64,000 bases of DNA from assembly GCA_038109305.1 (NCBI GenBank), contig JAYNIR010000008.1, positions 1 through 64,000 of the forward strand, given 5' to 3'. This document shows, piece by piece, positions 10,514 to 19,746 of this stretch (position 1 is its first letter; each line of letters starts with the position of its first letter). The stretch comes from UBA1479 sp038109305. GTDB taxonomy: Bacteria; Pseudomonadota; Alphaproteobacteria; Rhodospirillales; Casp-alpha2. A program made the translations under genes and the position numbers. A model generated the notes under the pieces. It was not told the DNA's origin. It did not search any database and saw only the letters and a program-made list of their open reading frames with translations.

Positions 10514-11575
10514 TCAGGCAGCGGCCATGGACTTGCCGGTCTTGGATTTCGTGCCTTTGGCGGGCGGCGACATTTCCAGCATGCGTTCAAGCGGCTGATA
10601 GGCGCGGACGCGCAACGCTTCGTCGATTTCCACACGGGGCGCTTCGTTCAACATGGCGAGGCACAGCTTTTCCAGCGTGTTCATTTCCATATAGGGGCAA
10701 TTGGCGCAGTTGCAGGTGCCGTCGGCGCCGGGGGCCGCCAGGAAGGTCTTGCCCGGGGACTGTTTCTGCATCTGGTGGAAGATATGCTGTTCCGTCGCGA
10801 CGATGACCGTGTCGGCATCGGCGTTGGTGACGAAATCAAGGATCGAGCGGGTCGATCCGATGTGATCAGCGTGTTTCAAAATGCCGTCGTGGCATTCCGG
10901 GTGGGCCGCCACGGGGGCGCCCGGGTGGCGCGCCTTGAGCTTCACCAGCTCGCGTTCGGAAAACAGGTCGTGGACGATGCAGGTGCCGTCCCAGCACACC
11001 ATGTCGCGCCCGGTCTGCCGTTGGATGTAGGCGCCCAGGTGCTTGTCCGGCGCGAACAGGACCGGTTTGTCTTCCGGCAGGTTGCGGACGATGTGTTCGG
11101 CGTTGGAAGAAGTCACGATCACATCCGACAGCGCCTTCACCCGCGCCGACGAATTGATATAAGTGACGACGTAGTGGTCCGGGTGCTGCGCCACGAAGTC
11201 GGCGAAGGCGTCGGGCGGGCAGCTGTCTTCCAATGAACAGCCGGCTTCCAGATCGGGCAGGACGACGGTTTTGGTCGGGCTCAGGATTTTCGCGACCTCG
11301 GCCATGAAGCGAACGCCGCAGAACACGATCATGTCAGCTTCGGTCGCGGCGGCCTTTCTGGAAAGATCAAGCGAGTCGCCGACGAAATCAGCCAGGTCCT
11401 GAATTTCCGAGTCTTGATAATAGTGCGCCAGGATGACGGCGTTCTTTTCCTTGCGCAGGCGGTCGATCTCCGCCCAGACATCCAGGTCCGGGTCTAGATC
11501 GGACAAGGCAGTGGCCTCGGGGCCCGCCGGGATCACCGTATCGGGCACGATCGTTGGGGTCATTAGGGCGGCCAT
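10514..11575 (-). CDS. nadA: Quinolinate synthase
   Basis: [4Fe-4S] enzyme that condenses iminoaspartate with dihydroxyacetone phosphate to quinolinate. The 353 residues have the three cluster cysteines in FCGVRFMAE, CWDGTCIVH and CNCANCPYM (the last near residue 284-292), plus the substrate motif AHYYQDSEIQDLADFVGDS. I choose the ATG preceded by AAGGAGC; a GTG further upstream would place that ribosome-binding site inside the gene. It is the first gene of a nadA-nadC operon. Confidence 0.96.
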   Translation of the reverse strand: MAALMTPTIVPDTVIPAGPEATALSDLDPDLDVWAEIDRLRKEKNAVILAHYYQDSEIQDLADFVGDSLDLSRKAAATEADMIVFCGVRFMAEVAKILSPTKTVVLPDLEAGCSLEDSCPPDAFADFVAQHPDHYVVTYINSSARVKALSDVIVTSSNAEHIVRNLPEDKPVLFAPDKHLGAYIQRQTGRDMVCWDGTCIVHDLFSERELVKLKARHPGAPVAAHPECHDGILKHADHIGSTRSILDFVTNADADTVIVATEQHIFHQMQKQSPGKTFLAAPGADGTCNCANCPYMEMNTLEKLCLAMLNEAPRVEIDEALRVRAYQPLERMLEMSPPAKGTKSKTGKSMAAA

Positions 11576-11780
11576 TGCCTGAAAGCTCCTTAGACTTGAC
11601 ACCCCGGTCCGGCGGCATGCGGGCCGGGCACTCAGGATATCGCTGACTTTATATAAGGCGCGAGTTTAAAAAAACCACAATATCGCCCCGGGTCAATGGG
11701 ATTTTGTTCGCGAGCGCAATATTATTAGCTTCAACCGGGCCATAATCAGGGAAATTCGGCAGAAACCGGTCACCCCCGCC

Positions 11781-12917
11781 TCACCCGCCATGGGTCTGGG
11801 CGATGTATTCGGGGGACTGCATTTCGATCAGACGGGAGACCGTACGCTCGAATTCGAAGGCCCCGTCGCCTTCGGTATAAAGTTCGGTCGGCAGCGCGTC
11901 GGCGGCGCAGACGAAGTTAACGCGGGCATCATAAAGGGCGTCAATCAAGGTGACGAACCGTTTCGCCTGATCGCGCTTGTCCGGCCCAAGCTTGGGAATG
12001 CCGTTCATCACCACGGAATGGAATTTTTCGGCGATGGCCAGATAATCGCCGGCGCCGAGAGGTTTGGCGCATAGATCGTAGAAGGTGGTGAAGGCGACGC
12101 CTTCGGCCGCCATGGGAATATCGATCTCGCGCCCGTTGACGTTAAGCGTGACCGGCCGTGCCTCCCGGCCGATGGTCAGGTCGCTGAATGCCTTTTTGAG
12201 TTTCTTATCCGCCTCGGCGGAATTGGGTGTGATGTAGATGTCCAATTCCTGGAGCCGTTGCAGGCGGTAGTCGGTGCCGGAATCCAGCTCGATGACTTCC
12301 ATCTTGTTCATGAAGATATCAATGAACGGAAGAAACCGTTCCCGTTGTAGGCCATCCTTATAAAGATCCTTGGGATGGCGGTTGGACGTGGCGACGACGA
12401 TCACCCCCTGGTCGAACAACCGTTCGAACAGCCGCCCCAAAATCATCGCGTCGGCGATGTCGGTCACGTGGAATTCGTCAAAGCACAGCAGCCAGGCTTG
12501 ATCGACGATGACCCGCGCCAACGCTGGCAGCGAGTCTTTTTCCTGCCCGACCTTGCCGACCTTCTGCGCCTCGCGGAAAGCGTGTACGCGTTTGTGAACT
12601 TCCAGCATGAAGGCGTGAAAATGCACATGCTTGCGGGCATCGACCGGGACATGATCGAAAAACAGATCCATCAGCATGGTTTTGCCGCGCCCGACGCCAC
12701 CCCACATATAAATGCCTTTGGGCGGCGGCATCTTGCGCCCGGCAAGTCCCAGGCGCGCGGCCCAGCCGGTCTTGCCCATCTGGGCGCCGTAGTCGCCGAG
12801 GTTTTCCGCCAGCGCTTGCAGCCGCGCCATGGCGTGCGCCTGCTTCGGGTCGGCGCGGACTGCGCCGTCGGCGACCAGCATTTTATAAGCGTCTATTGGC
12901 GATTGCGTGATCGACAA
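11781..12917 (-). CDS. zapE: Cell division protein ZapE (AFG1-like ATPase)
   Basis: P-loop ATPase of the AFG1/LACE1 family. In proteobacteria ZapE associates with the Z ring and modulates FtsZ bundles. The 378-residue product has Walker A GGVGRGKT at residues 73-80, Walker B LLCFDEFHVTD near residue 142 and sensor-type segments (VIVVATSNRHPKDLYKDGLQRERFLPFI). Length is normal and no defects are seen. It stands alone on the minus strand upstream of nadA, with about 200 bases between them. Confidence 0.93.
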   Translation of the reverse strand: MSITQSPIDAYKMLVADGAVRADPKQAHAMARLQALAENLGDYGAQMGKTGWAARLGLAGRKMPPPKGIYMWGGVGRGKTMLMDLFFDHVPVDARKHVHFHAFMLEVHKRVHAFREAQKVGKVGQEKDSLPALARVIVDQAWLLCFDEFHVTDIADAMILGRLFERLFDQGVIVVATSNRHPKDLYKDGLQRERFLPFIDIFMNKMEVIELDSGTDYRLQRLQELDIYITPNSAEADKKLKKAFSDLTIGREARPVTLNVNGREIDIPMAAEGVAFTTFYDLCAKPLGAGDYLAIAEKFHSVVMNGIPKLGPDKRDQAKRFVTLIDALYDARVNFVCAADALPTELYTEGDGAFEFERTVSRLIEMQSPEYIAQTHGG

Positions 12918-13067
12918 CGTCCGGGATCACTCTTTAATCAGGTTTGACGCGCGATGCGCCGGCGGACAGGGCCTTTTTGCAGGTGCGAAGACTGTATCAC
13001 GTTGACAGGCCGCGTCCAGCCCGGATGCGTGACGGTTGGTTTTTGGACGGGAAATGCGTCGGGCCGG

Positions 13068-14534
13068 TCAGTCACCCGCGGCGGCGGCCTGGCCGGAGGC
13101 AGGTTTGGTCGGCGATGGCTGGGCGGCGCCCGGCTTGCCGCTGGACTGCGCCAGCGGCTGCGTCGTCACCTTGGCCGGGGCTGCCGGTTGCGGCTGCGGC
13201 TCGAACAAGGTCTCGATTTCATGGCGGAACAGATAGGTTTCGTCCTGCGCGTTGCGTTCGACGTAATCCCAATTGACGACGGCACCCTGTTTGATCGGGC
13301 GTTTGAGTTTGATGTTCTGCGCCAGACCGATGGGAACGGTCTTGGCGGCAAGGCTGTCCGTAGCGGGCATCAGTTTGCCCCAAAAGCAGAAACTGCCTCC
13401 GGCGTCCAGTTCCTGCCCGGCTTTCAGATCGCGCTTGGCGCAAGCGACCACGTCACCCTGGAAGCCGTCGGCCTGGCCTGTCGCCCGGCCAAGGATCGCC
13501 GCATTGGCGACACTGACGCCCAGTTCGAGCCCGACCAGGTGGTAGGGCCGCCAGAGCGCCGAATACCCGCCGCCTTCGTCGGTGATAATGCCGTAGTCGG
13601 CAAAGCACCGGCGGACATATTCCGTCGGCGCTTTGAACACCACGTAGACGCCCCAGCGAAGGTCGTTTTGCAAATCCTGGCCGTCGCGGCCGCGGGACGA
13701 AATGACCTCGACCTGGCGCTTGTGATGTAGCACACCGCGGTCGGCCTTGGGAATCAGGGTGGAGGCGAGCCTGTCGACCTCGACCGGCGGAAACTCGAGC
13801 CCGCGGGGTGCCGGCGTCAAGCCTGTCGCGTTGGCGACCGCCGCCATTTCGATCCCGGACTTGGTGCCGTCCAGGAACGAATTGAACATCTTGGCGTTCA
13901 TGCCGCTTGCCTTGGCGCGATCCGCAGTAAGCCCGAAATAATCCCAGACCGTATCCGGGGTGGAGGTGTGAAACTCCGGCATATAAAGCGTGCCCTTGCC
14001 GGCGGCGACGACACCAGGCCCGATGGTCTGGGCCCAATCGACCTGTTCGCAGATCAAGGCCGGCTGATCACCGTAGGCCATGGTGTAGACGACTTGCATT
14101 TCCCGCGCACGGCGGGCCAGCAGCGGGCCAGCGAGGACGTCGGCCTCAACATTGACCATGACCACGTGAAGGCCGCGGGCAAAGCCGGCGAGCGCGTGCT
14201 TGATGCCGATTTCCGGCAGGCCCGTGGCTTCGACGGCCACTTCGAGCCCCCCGGCATCAATCAGCCGCAAGGCGTCGTCGGTGACAAAGGTCTTGCCGTC
14301 GGCCAGCGCCTTCGCCGCCGAGTGGCGGGTGATCCGTTCCTTCGGTCAGCCGGTGTTCAACAGCGCCTGTTCCGCCTGGTCCGGCGCGATGTCGGCAACG
14401 CCGACAACGTGAAACCCGGGATGGTGGAGCGCCTGGCTTAAAAACATCGAGCCGAACTTGCCGGCGCCGATAACGCCGACCCGGACGGGGCATCCCGCCT
14501 CGGCGCGCGCATGCAGAAGAGCATTTAAATTCAT
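13068..14534 (-). pseudogene. NAD(P)-dependent oxidoreductase with SAF domain, interrupted by a single TGA
   Basis: The frame from the ATG at 14534 encodes a Rossmann oxidoreductase related to homoserine dehydrogenase and the StrU/DRL-like group (RVGVIGAGKFGSMFLSQAL), a catalytic region, and a C-terminal SAF domain (ACAKRDLKAGQELDAGG, then PIGLAQNIKLKRPIKQGAVV). It ends in a Pro/Gln/Ala-rich tail. Codon 63 (14348-14346) is TGA where homologues have Trp (GWPxER), a one-base TGG to TGA change; there is no frameshift. Internal initiation at a downstream TTG would yield a protein lacking the nucleotide-binding loop. The natural substrate is unknown. Confidence 0.8.
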
Positions 14535-14703
14535 GCCGTTTGATTCCCAGGTTGTCGAAGGCTGCGGATGGTCGCCGGTCTAACGGAATTCACCGCCCAC
14601 GGTAAGGCCCTGCCCCTCCTGGCCGGATCCGTGATAAAACACTATATAATGTAAGCCTGCACCATTCACCCGCCTGGACGGAACGATAATCCGGAACGGA
14701 TCC

Positions 14704-15534
14704 ATGGACGCCATCAACCAATTCATCGCCCAGAATGAACCGGCGCTCAGGCTGGAAATTTTCCTTTGCGTTCTGGCCTTGATGGCGGCGCTTGAGGCCG
14801 TCCTGCCCCGCCGCGCGGGCCAGAACCGGCCCAACCGCTGGCCCACCAACCTGGGGCTTGTCCTGATCGATACGGGTGCCGTCCGGGCGGTGGCCTGGGC
14901 GATGCCGCTGTTTCTGCCGGTGGCGGCGGCGGAATACGCGGGCGCGCAGCCGGGCGGCGGTTGGGGCCTGTTACCGGCCGTCGGGATCGGCGGATGGGCA
15001 GCGTTTATCCTGGGCATTTTGATCCTCGACCTCGCAATTTACGCCCAGCATTTGATTTTCCACAAAGTCCCGGTGCTGTGGCGGCTGCACCGGGTGCATC
15101 ACACGGACATGGCGTTGGACGTCACCTCCGGGTTTCGCTTCCACCCGGTGGAAATCCTTTTGTCGGTCGCCATCAAGACGGCGCTGGTCGTGGCATTGGG
15201 CATTCCGGGCGCGGCCGTGGTCGTGTTCGAGGTTATTTTGAACGCGACTGCCCTGTTCAACCACGCCAACCTGCGGCTCACCCCGAAACTGGATGCGGCG
15301 ATCCGCCTGGTTTTGGTGACGCCCGACATGCACCGCGTCCACCATTCGGTCCACCGGGACGAGACGGACAGCAATTTCGGCTTCAACGTACCGTGGTGGG
15401 ATCGTCTATTCGGCACCTACCGCGCCCAGCCCCGGGCCGGCCACCAGGACATGCAGATCGGCATCTCGGAATTCCGCGACGCGGACAATCTGCGATTGGG
15501 CAGTCTTTTGACGCAACCGCTCAGGAAAGACTAA
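14704..15534 (+). CDS. Sterol desaturase / fatty acid hydroxylase family protein
   Basis: Integral membrane di-iron oxygenase family. The 276 residues have four or more hydrophobic segments and the three histidine clusters: HLIFHKVPVLWRLHRVHH, NHANLRL and MHRVHHSVHRDETDSNFGF. Length and motif order fit the superfamily. The substrate (lipid, sterol-like or carotenoid) cannot be assigned. It is a single gene on the plus strand, convergent with the PaiB-like gene. Confidence 0.88.
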   Translation: MDAINQFIAQNEPALRLEIFLCVLALMAALEAVLPRRAGQNRPNRWPTNLGLVLIDTGAVRAVAWAMPLFLPVAAAEYAGAQPGGGWGLLPAVGIGGWAAFILGILILDLAIYAQHLIFHKVPVLWRLHRVHHTDMALDVTSGFRFHPVEILLSVAIKTALVVALGIPGAAVVVFEVILNATALFNHANLRLTPKLDAAIRLVLVTPDMHRVHHSVHRDETDSNFGFNVPWWDRLFGTYRAQPRAGHQDMQIGISEFRDADNLRLGSLLTQPLRKD

Positions 15535-15540
15535 GCCTGC

Positions 15541-16149
15541 CTAAAGCCGGTCTTTGTTGGCCGCTTCGGTAATGTCGGCAACTTGCGCGTCATCCGCCCG
15601 GCCCGTCGCGCGAAGCCCGGCCACCGCCCCTCGCACGTCTTGCGGAGCCCGGTTCTGGCTCATCTTGCGTTTGCCCTCAAGCCGTTCGATCTTCATTTCG
15701 AAGGCTACGATGCCCTTCAACTGCGCGCGGACGAAATCGTCGGGCAGGTCCGACACTTTCCACGGGGTCGCCCGGCCGCTTTCATATTGATCGCTCAGGC
15801 GCGACAGGCCCGCGATGACGGCGCCCGGATCGGCCATTACCCGGGGCCGGCCATAGGCATGGATGGCATCGTAATTCCAGGTCGGCACGGAGTTTTCCGT
15901 TTCATACCAGTAGGGGGAGATATAGGTGTGCGCGCCGGAGAAAATGGCGAGCGCTTCGATTTCGCCGTCCAGCGCCTGCCAATGATCGTTGGCCTTTGCA
16001 AAATGCCCCCAGAGAACCCCATTGGCGCTGTCATCAATCAAGTGGAGCGGTAAATGCGTCGCAACCATCCCATCCGCGCGGGCAGTCACCACTGCGGCAA
16101 AGCCATTTTGCCGGATGACCTTGTGCATTTCCGAGAGGTCGTCGGTCAA
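15541..16149 (-). CDS. FMN-binding negative transcriptional regulator (PaiB family)
   Basis: A 202-residue protein of the PaiB/FMN-binding split-barrel family. Recognisable parts are the N-terminal MHKVIRQNGFAAVVTARADG, ATHLPLHL, LWGHFAKANDHWQAL and FSGAHTYISPYWYE. Bacillus PaiB is implicated in repression of sporulation and protease genes; in proteobacteria the role is mostly unknown. The reading frame is intact, and its stop lies 7 bases from the stop of the convergent desaturase gene. Confidence 0.85.
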   Translation of the reverse strand: MTDDLSEMHKVIRQNGFAAVVTARADGMVATHLPLHLIDDSANGVLWGHFAKANDHWQALDGEIEALAIFSGAHTYISPYWYETENSVPTWNYDAIHAYGRPRVMADPGAVIAGLSRLSDQYESGRATPWKVSDLPDDFVRAQLKGIVAFEMKIERLEGKRKMSQNRAPQDVRGAVAGLRATGRADDAQVADITEAANKDRL

Positions 16150-16348
16150 ATCGAACTGCTTGGGCCGGTAGATAGCTGGCCTCCTTCCAACTTCATAAAC
16201 AACATGATGAGCCAGGGCGCCTTAGCTGGGCAAGGGCCAATTATTCTCCGGGCAGGGCGCCAAAATCCGCTATTCCCTGCGGCGGGAGTTCTTAGGTTGG
16301 TGGTGGGGGAGCAACAATAGCCCCAACGGCGGGGCGAAGGAGATGAAT

Positions 16349-16584
16349 ATGGACGAAGAACATTTCAACATGCAGATCAGGAAGTTCCTGAAACAGGTGG
16401 GGGTGACCAGCCAGCGGGAGATCGAAAAAGCGGTCCGCACCGCGCTTTATGACGGCAAAATACAGAAGAAGATAACGTTGCCGTCAAAGCAACGCTGACC
16501 ATTCTGTCGCTCGGCGTCACTCACGATATCGACGCGATCATCAGTATGATTGACGAAGACCCGAACGACGTGTCGACGGACTAA
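16349..16584 (+). pseudogene. DUF6494-like small protein, frameshifted
   Basis: A ribosome-binding site (GAAGGAG) and ATG open a reading frame MDEEHFNMQIRKFLKQVG, continuing TSQREIEKAV, which matches the short DUF6494 family of alphaproteobacteria. The frame stops at 16498 after 49 codons. The expected second half (VKATLTILSLGVTHDID) continues in the -1 frame from about 16465 to the TAA at 16582. Joining the two gives about 78 residues. A one-base indel near 16465 is the simplest reading; no classical slippery heptamer is visible. Function of the family is unknown. Confidence 0.65.
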
Positions 16585-16606
16585 CTTTTATCTGACGTGC
16601 CGCAAC

Positions 16607-16635
16607 AAAAAGCCCGCCAGACCGGTGGGCTTTTT
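16607..16635. terminator. Bidirectional hairpin terminator between DUF6494 remnant and sdhB
   Basis: Stem aaaaagcccgcc / ggtgggcttttt around the loop agacc, with A and T runs on both sides. It can end plus-strand transcription of the small gene and minus-strand transcription of the sdh operon. Confidence 0.88.
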
Positions 16636-16641
16636 CGTTTA

Positions 16642-16741
16642 TTGACACAAAGCCACTTGCACCGCTTCGCAACTTAGGTTTTGTTACTTTAATTGACGCA
16701 AAGCCAATGTCGCCGCTTCGCAGCTCAGGTTTTGCGATTTA
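16642..16741. repeat. Two tandem imperfect 51-base direct repeats downstream of sdhB
   Basis: Copies begin at 16642 and 16693 with ttgac(a/g)caaagcca and share accgcttcgca and aggttttg blocks, about 80 percent identical by eye. The second copy runs into the sdhB stop codon. Each contains a partial inverted repeat (gcaaag and ttttgc arms), so a hairpin in the sdh mRNA 3' end is possible. Confidence 0.75.
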
Positions 16742-17515
16742 CTGCCTCGCCGCCAGCGCCTTTTTGATTTCGGCGATGGCCAAGCCCGGGTTCAGGTGTT
16801 TCGGGCAAGTGTTGGTGCAGTTCATGATCGTGTGGCAGCGATAAAGCCGGAACGGGTCGTTCAGGTTATCCAGCCGCTTGCCAGTGGCTTCGTCGCGGCT
16901 ATCGGCGATCCAGCGATACGCCTGCAGCAGCACGGCCGGGCCCAGGTAGCGGTCGCCGTTCCACCAATAGCTGGGGCACGACGTCTGGCACGAGAAGCAG
17001 AGGATGCATTCCCAAAGGCCGTCGAGCTTTTCCCGTTCTTCGACCGACTGCAGGCGTTCGCGGGTCGGCGCCGGGGTGTCGGCCTGCAGCCAGGGTTCGA
17101 TGGATTTCAGCTGCGCGTAAGGCACCGACAGGTCCGGCACAAGGTCCTTGATGACCGGCATATGCGGCAGCGGATAGATTTCTACATCACCCTGGATGTC
17201 TTCGATTGCCTTGATGCAGGCGAGCGTGTTGGTCCCGTCGATGTTGAACGCGCACGACCCGCAGACGCCTTCGCGGCAGGACCGCCGGAAAGTCAGTGTC
17301 GGGTCCATTTCGTTTTTGATTTTGATCAGCGCGTCCAGAACCATTGGCCCGCAACGCCCAAGATCGACCTCGTAGGTATCGACGCGCGGCAGGTCGTCCG
17401 TGTCCGGGTCCCAGCGGTAGATTTTGAACTTGCGCACGTTCGTCGCATCAGGCGCGGCGGAAAAGGTTTTGCCGGCGGTGATGCGGGAGTTGGCGGGAAG
17501 GTTGAACTCGACCAT
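16739..17515 (-). CDS. sdhB: Succinate dehydrogenase iron-sulfur subunit
   Basis: Complex II subunit that transfers electrons from FAD in SdhA to ubiquinone through [2Fe-2S], [4Fe-4S] and [3Fe-4S] clusters. All three cysteine groups are visible in 258 residues: CREGVCGSCAFNIDGTNTLAC near 80-101, CILCFSCQTSCPSYWW near 173, and CHTIMNCTNTCPKHLNP near 229. It is the last gene of sdhCDAB, 20 bases after sdhA. Its stop lies at the edge of a tandem repeat. Confidence 0.97.
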   Translation of the reverse strand: MVEFNLPANSRITAGKTFSAAPDATNVRKFKIYRWDPDTDDLPRVDTYEVDLGRCGPMVLDALIKIKNEMDPTLTFRRSCREGVCGSCAFNIDGTNTLACIKAIEDIQGDVEIYPLPHMPVIKDLVPDLSVPYAQLKSIEPWLQADTPAPTRERLQSVEEREKLDGLWECILCFSCQTSCPSYWWNGDRYLGPAVLLQAYRWIADSRDEATGKRLDNLNDPFRLYRCHTIMNCTNTCPKHLNPGLAIAEIKKALAARQ

Positions 17516-17535
17516 TTTGCTGTGTCTCCCTTGCC

Positions 17536-19326
17536 CTAATAAACCCGAGCCTTGGGCTCGATGTATTCAACCTCGTCCGTCAGCGTCCAGGTGTGGACAG
17601 GGCGGTAATCGAGGGTCACTTTTCCGTTCTCGTCGATCCAGGCAAGCGTGTGCTTCATCCAATTGGCGTCGTCCCGGTCGGGAAAGTCTTCGTGCGCCTG
17701 GGCGCCGCGGCTTTCGTGGCGGGCCTCGGCGGAATAGATCGTCGCCTTGGCGCAGATCAACAAATTTTCCAGTTCCAACGCTTCGACCAAATCCGAATTC
17801 CAGATCATGGAGCGGTCTTCGACCCGGATGTCCTGTTGGCCGCCCCACACTTTGTCCATCTTTTCGCAGCCTTCCTTGAGGGTCTTGGAGGTGCGGTAGA
17901 CGGCGGCGTCGTTCTGCATGGTGCGTTGCATGGCATCGCGGATTTCAGCGACTCGGGTGCCGCCGGACGCGTGGCGAAGCTTGTCCAGCCGGGCCAGCGC
18001 CTTGTCGGTGCAGCCGGTGCGGTAGGGCCGGAGCGGCTTACCCGGATCGACAATGTCCTTGGCCCGTAGCCCGGCGGCGCGGCCGAACACGATCAGGTCC
18101 AGAAGCGAATTGGTGCCGAGCCGGTTGGCGCCGTGGACAGACGCGCATGCACACTCGCCGACGGCCATGATGCCGGGCGTGACCGCGTCTGGATCGTCGT
18201 CCGTCGGGTTAAGCGCTTCGGTCATGTAATTGGTCGGGATGCCGCCCATGTTGTAGTGCACGGTGGGCAGCACGGGGATCGGTTCCTTCGTCGCGTCGAC
18301 GCCGGAGAAAATCTTGGCGGTTTCGGTGATCCCCGGCAGGCGCTTCATCAGCGTATCGGCGCCCAGGTGTTCCAGGTGCAGCATGATGTGGTCTTTGTTT
18401 TCGCCGATGCCGCGGCCTTCGCGGATTTCCATAGTCATAGAGCGCGAAACGACGTCGCGGGACGCCAGATCCTTCGCCGTGGGCGCGTAGCGTTCCATGA
18501 ACCGTTCGCCGTCGGAATTGGTCATATAGCCGCCTTCACCGCGCGCACCTTCGGTTACCAGACAGCCCGCCCCGTAAATGCCGGTCGGGTGGAACTGTAC
18601 GAATTCATGATCCTGCAAAGGCAGGCCGGCGCGGGCGAACATCGCGTTGCCGTCACCGGTGCAGGTGTGCGCCGAGGTGCAGGAGAAATACGCCCGCCCG
18701 TAGCCGCCCGTCGCAAGCACGGTCTGATGGCCGCGGAAGGTGTGGATGGTGCCGTCGTCCAAATTCCACGCAATGACGCCGTCGCAAACGCCGTCGTCAC
18801 CCATGATCAGGTCGAGGGCGAAGTATTCGACGAAGAATTCCGCGTTGTGGGCCAGCGACTGCTGATAGAGCGTGTGCAGCATGGCGTGGCCGGTGCGGTC
18901 GGCGGCGGCGCAGGCGCGGCGCACCGGCGCTTCGCCGAAATTGCGCATGTGACCGCCGAAGGGCCGCTGATAAATCCGGCCGTCGTCGGTCCTGGAAAAC
19001 GGCATGCCGAAGTGTTCCATTTCGATGACGGCGGGGACGGCCTCGCGGCACATGTATTCGATCGCGTCCTGGTCGCCGAGCCAGTCGGCGCCCTTGACCG
19101 TGTCGTACATGTGCCATTCCCAATGGTCTTCGTCCAAATTGCCGAGTGCCGCGGAAACGCCGCCCTGGGCCGCTACCGTGTGGGAGCGGGTAGGAAACAC
19201 CTTGGTGATGCAGGCGGTCTTGAGACCTGCCGCCGCCATGCCCAACGTCGCCCGCAGTCCGGAGCCGCCGGCGCCCAGCACGACGACGTCGTATTTGTGA
19301 TCGATCAGTTCATAAGCCTTAGGCAT
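17536..19326 (-). CDS. sdhA: Succinate dehydrogenase flavoprotein subunit
   Basis: Oxidises succinate to fumarate at the cytoplasmic face of complex II. The 596 residues show the FAD dinucleotide loop VVLGAGGSGLRATLGMA, the covalent flavin-linkage segment FPTRSHTVAAQGG with His49, and the substrate-binding stretch HPTGIYGAGCLVTEGARGEGG. The C-terminal RPVHTWTL and EYIEPKARVY are also typical. The length is standard and the frame is intact. It is preceded by sdhD and followed by sdhB in one operon. Confidence 0.97.
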   Translation of the reverse strand: MPKAYELIDHKYDVVVLGAGGSGLRATLGMAAAGLKTACITKVFPTRSHTVAAQGGVSAALGNLDEDHWEWHMYDTVKGADWLGDQDAIEYMCREAVPAVIEMEHFGMPFSRTDDGRIYQRPFGGHMRNFGEAPVRRACAAADRTGHAMLHTLYQQSLAHNAEFFVEYFALDLIMGDDGVCDGVIAWNLDDGTIHTFRGHQTVLATGGYGRAYFSCTSAHTCTGDGNAMFARAGLPLQDHEFVQFHPTGIYGAGCLVTEGARGEGGYMTNSDGERFMERYAPTAKDLASRDVVSRSMTMEIREGRGIGENKDHIMLHLEHLGADTLMKRLPGITETAKIFSGVDATKEPIPVLPTVHYNMGGIPTNYMTEALNPTDDDPDAVTPGIMAVGECACASVHGANRLGTNSLLDLIVFGRAAGLRAKDIVDPGKPLRPYRTGCTDKALARLDKLRHASGGTRVAEIRDAMQRTMQNDAAVYRTSKTLKEGCEKMDKVWGGQQDIRVEDRSMIWNSDLVEALELENLLICAKATIYSAEARHESRGAQAHEDFPDRDDANWMKHTLAWIDENGKVTLDYRPVHTWTLTDEVEYIEPKARVY

Positions 19327-19364
19327 GGTCGAAAGTGCCCCTGAAATCGGATTTGAAAATCAAC

Positions 19365-19742
19365 CTAGACAAACACTAGTTTAAGCACGGCGTAGGTATT
19401 GAGAATGCCGAGGAACACCGCGCCGAGTTTGACCAATAGGATCGAAACCATTTTGGCGCCTTCGGAATGGACGTAATCTTCGATCACCACCTGGAGGCCC
19501 AGCTGCGCGTGATGGAACAAGGCGATGATCAAGGCTATCATCAGAACCGCGTTCTGCCCCGTCGCCAGCCACGACTTCATCGCAGGCAGATCGCCGCCGA
19601 TCAATTGGGCAGCCTGACAAACGAACCAGATGGTAAGCGGCACCAGCGCCACGCCGGTGAGGCGTTGCGCCCACCAATGATGGGCGCCTTCATGCGCCGC
19701 GCCGAGCCCGCGGACGCGGGAAAGAGGGGATCGCATTTCCAT
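19365..19742 (-). CDS. sdhD: Succinate dehydrogenase membrane anchor subunit D
   Basis: A 125-residue hydrophobic anchor of complex II with three predicted membrane helices, contributing to haem b and quinone binding. Recognisable segments are HHWWAQRLTGVALVPLT near residues 21-37 and LFHHAQLGLQVVIEDYVH near residues 80-97. The position, directly after sdhC with 4 bases between them and before sdhA, confirms the assignment. Confidence 0.93.
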   Translation of the reverse strand: MEMRSPLSRVRGLGAAHEGAHHWWAQRLTGVALVPLTIWFVCQAAQLIGGDLPAMKSWLATGQNAVLMIALIIALFHHAQLGLQVVIEDYVHSEGAKMVSILLVKLGAVFLGILNTYAVLKLVFV

Positions 19743-19746
19743 GTCG

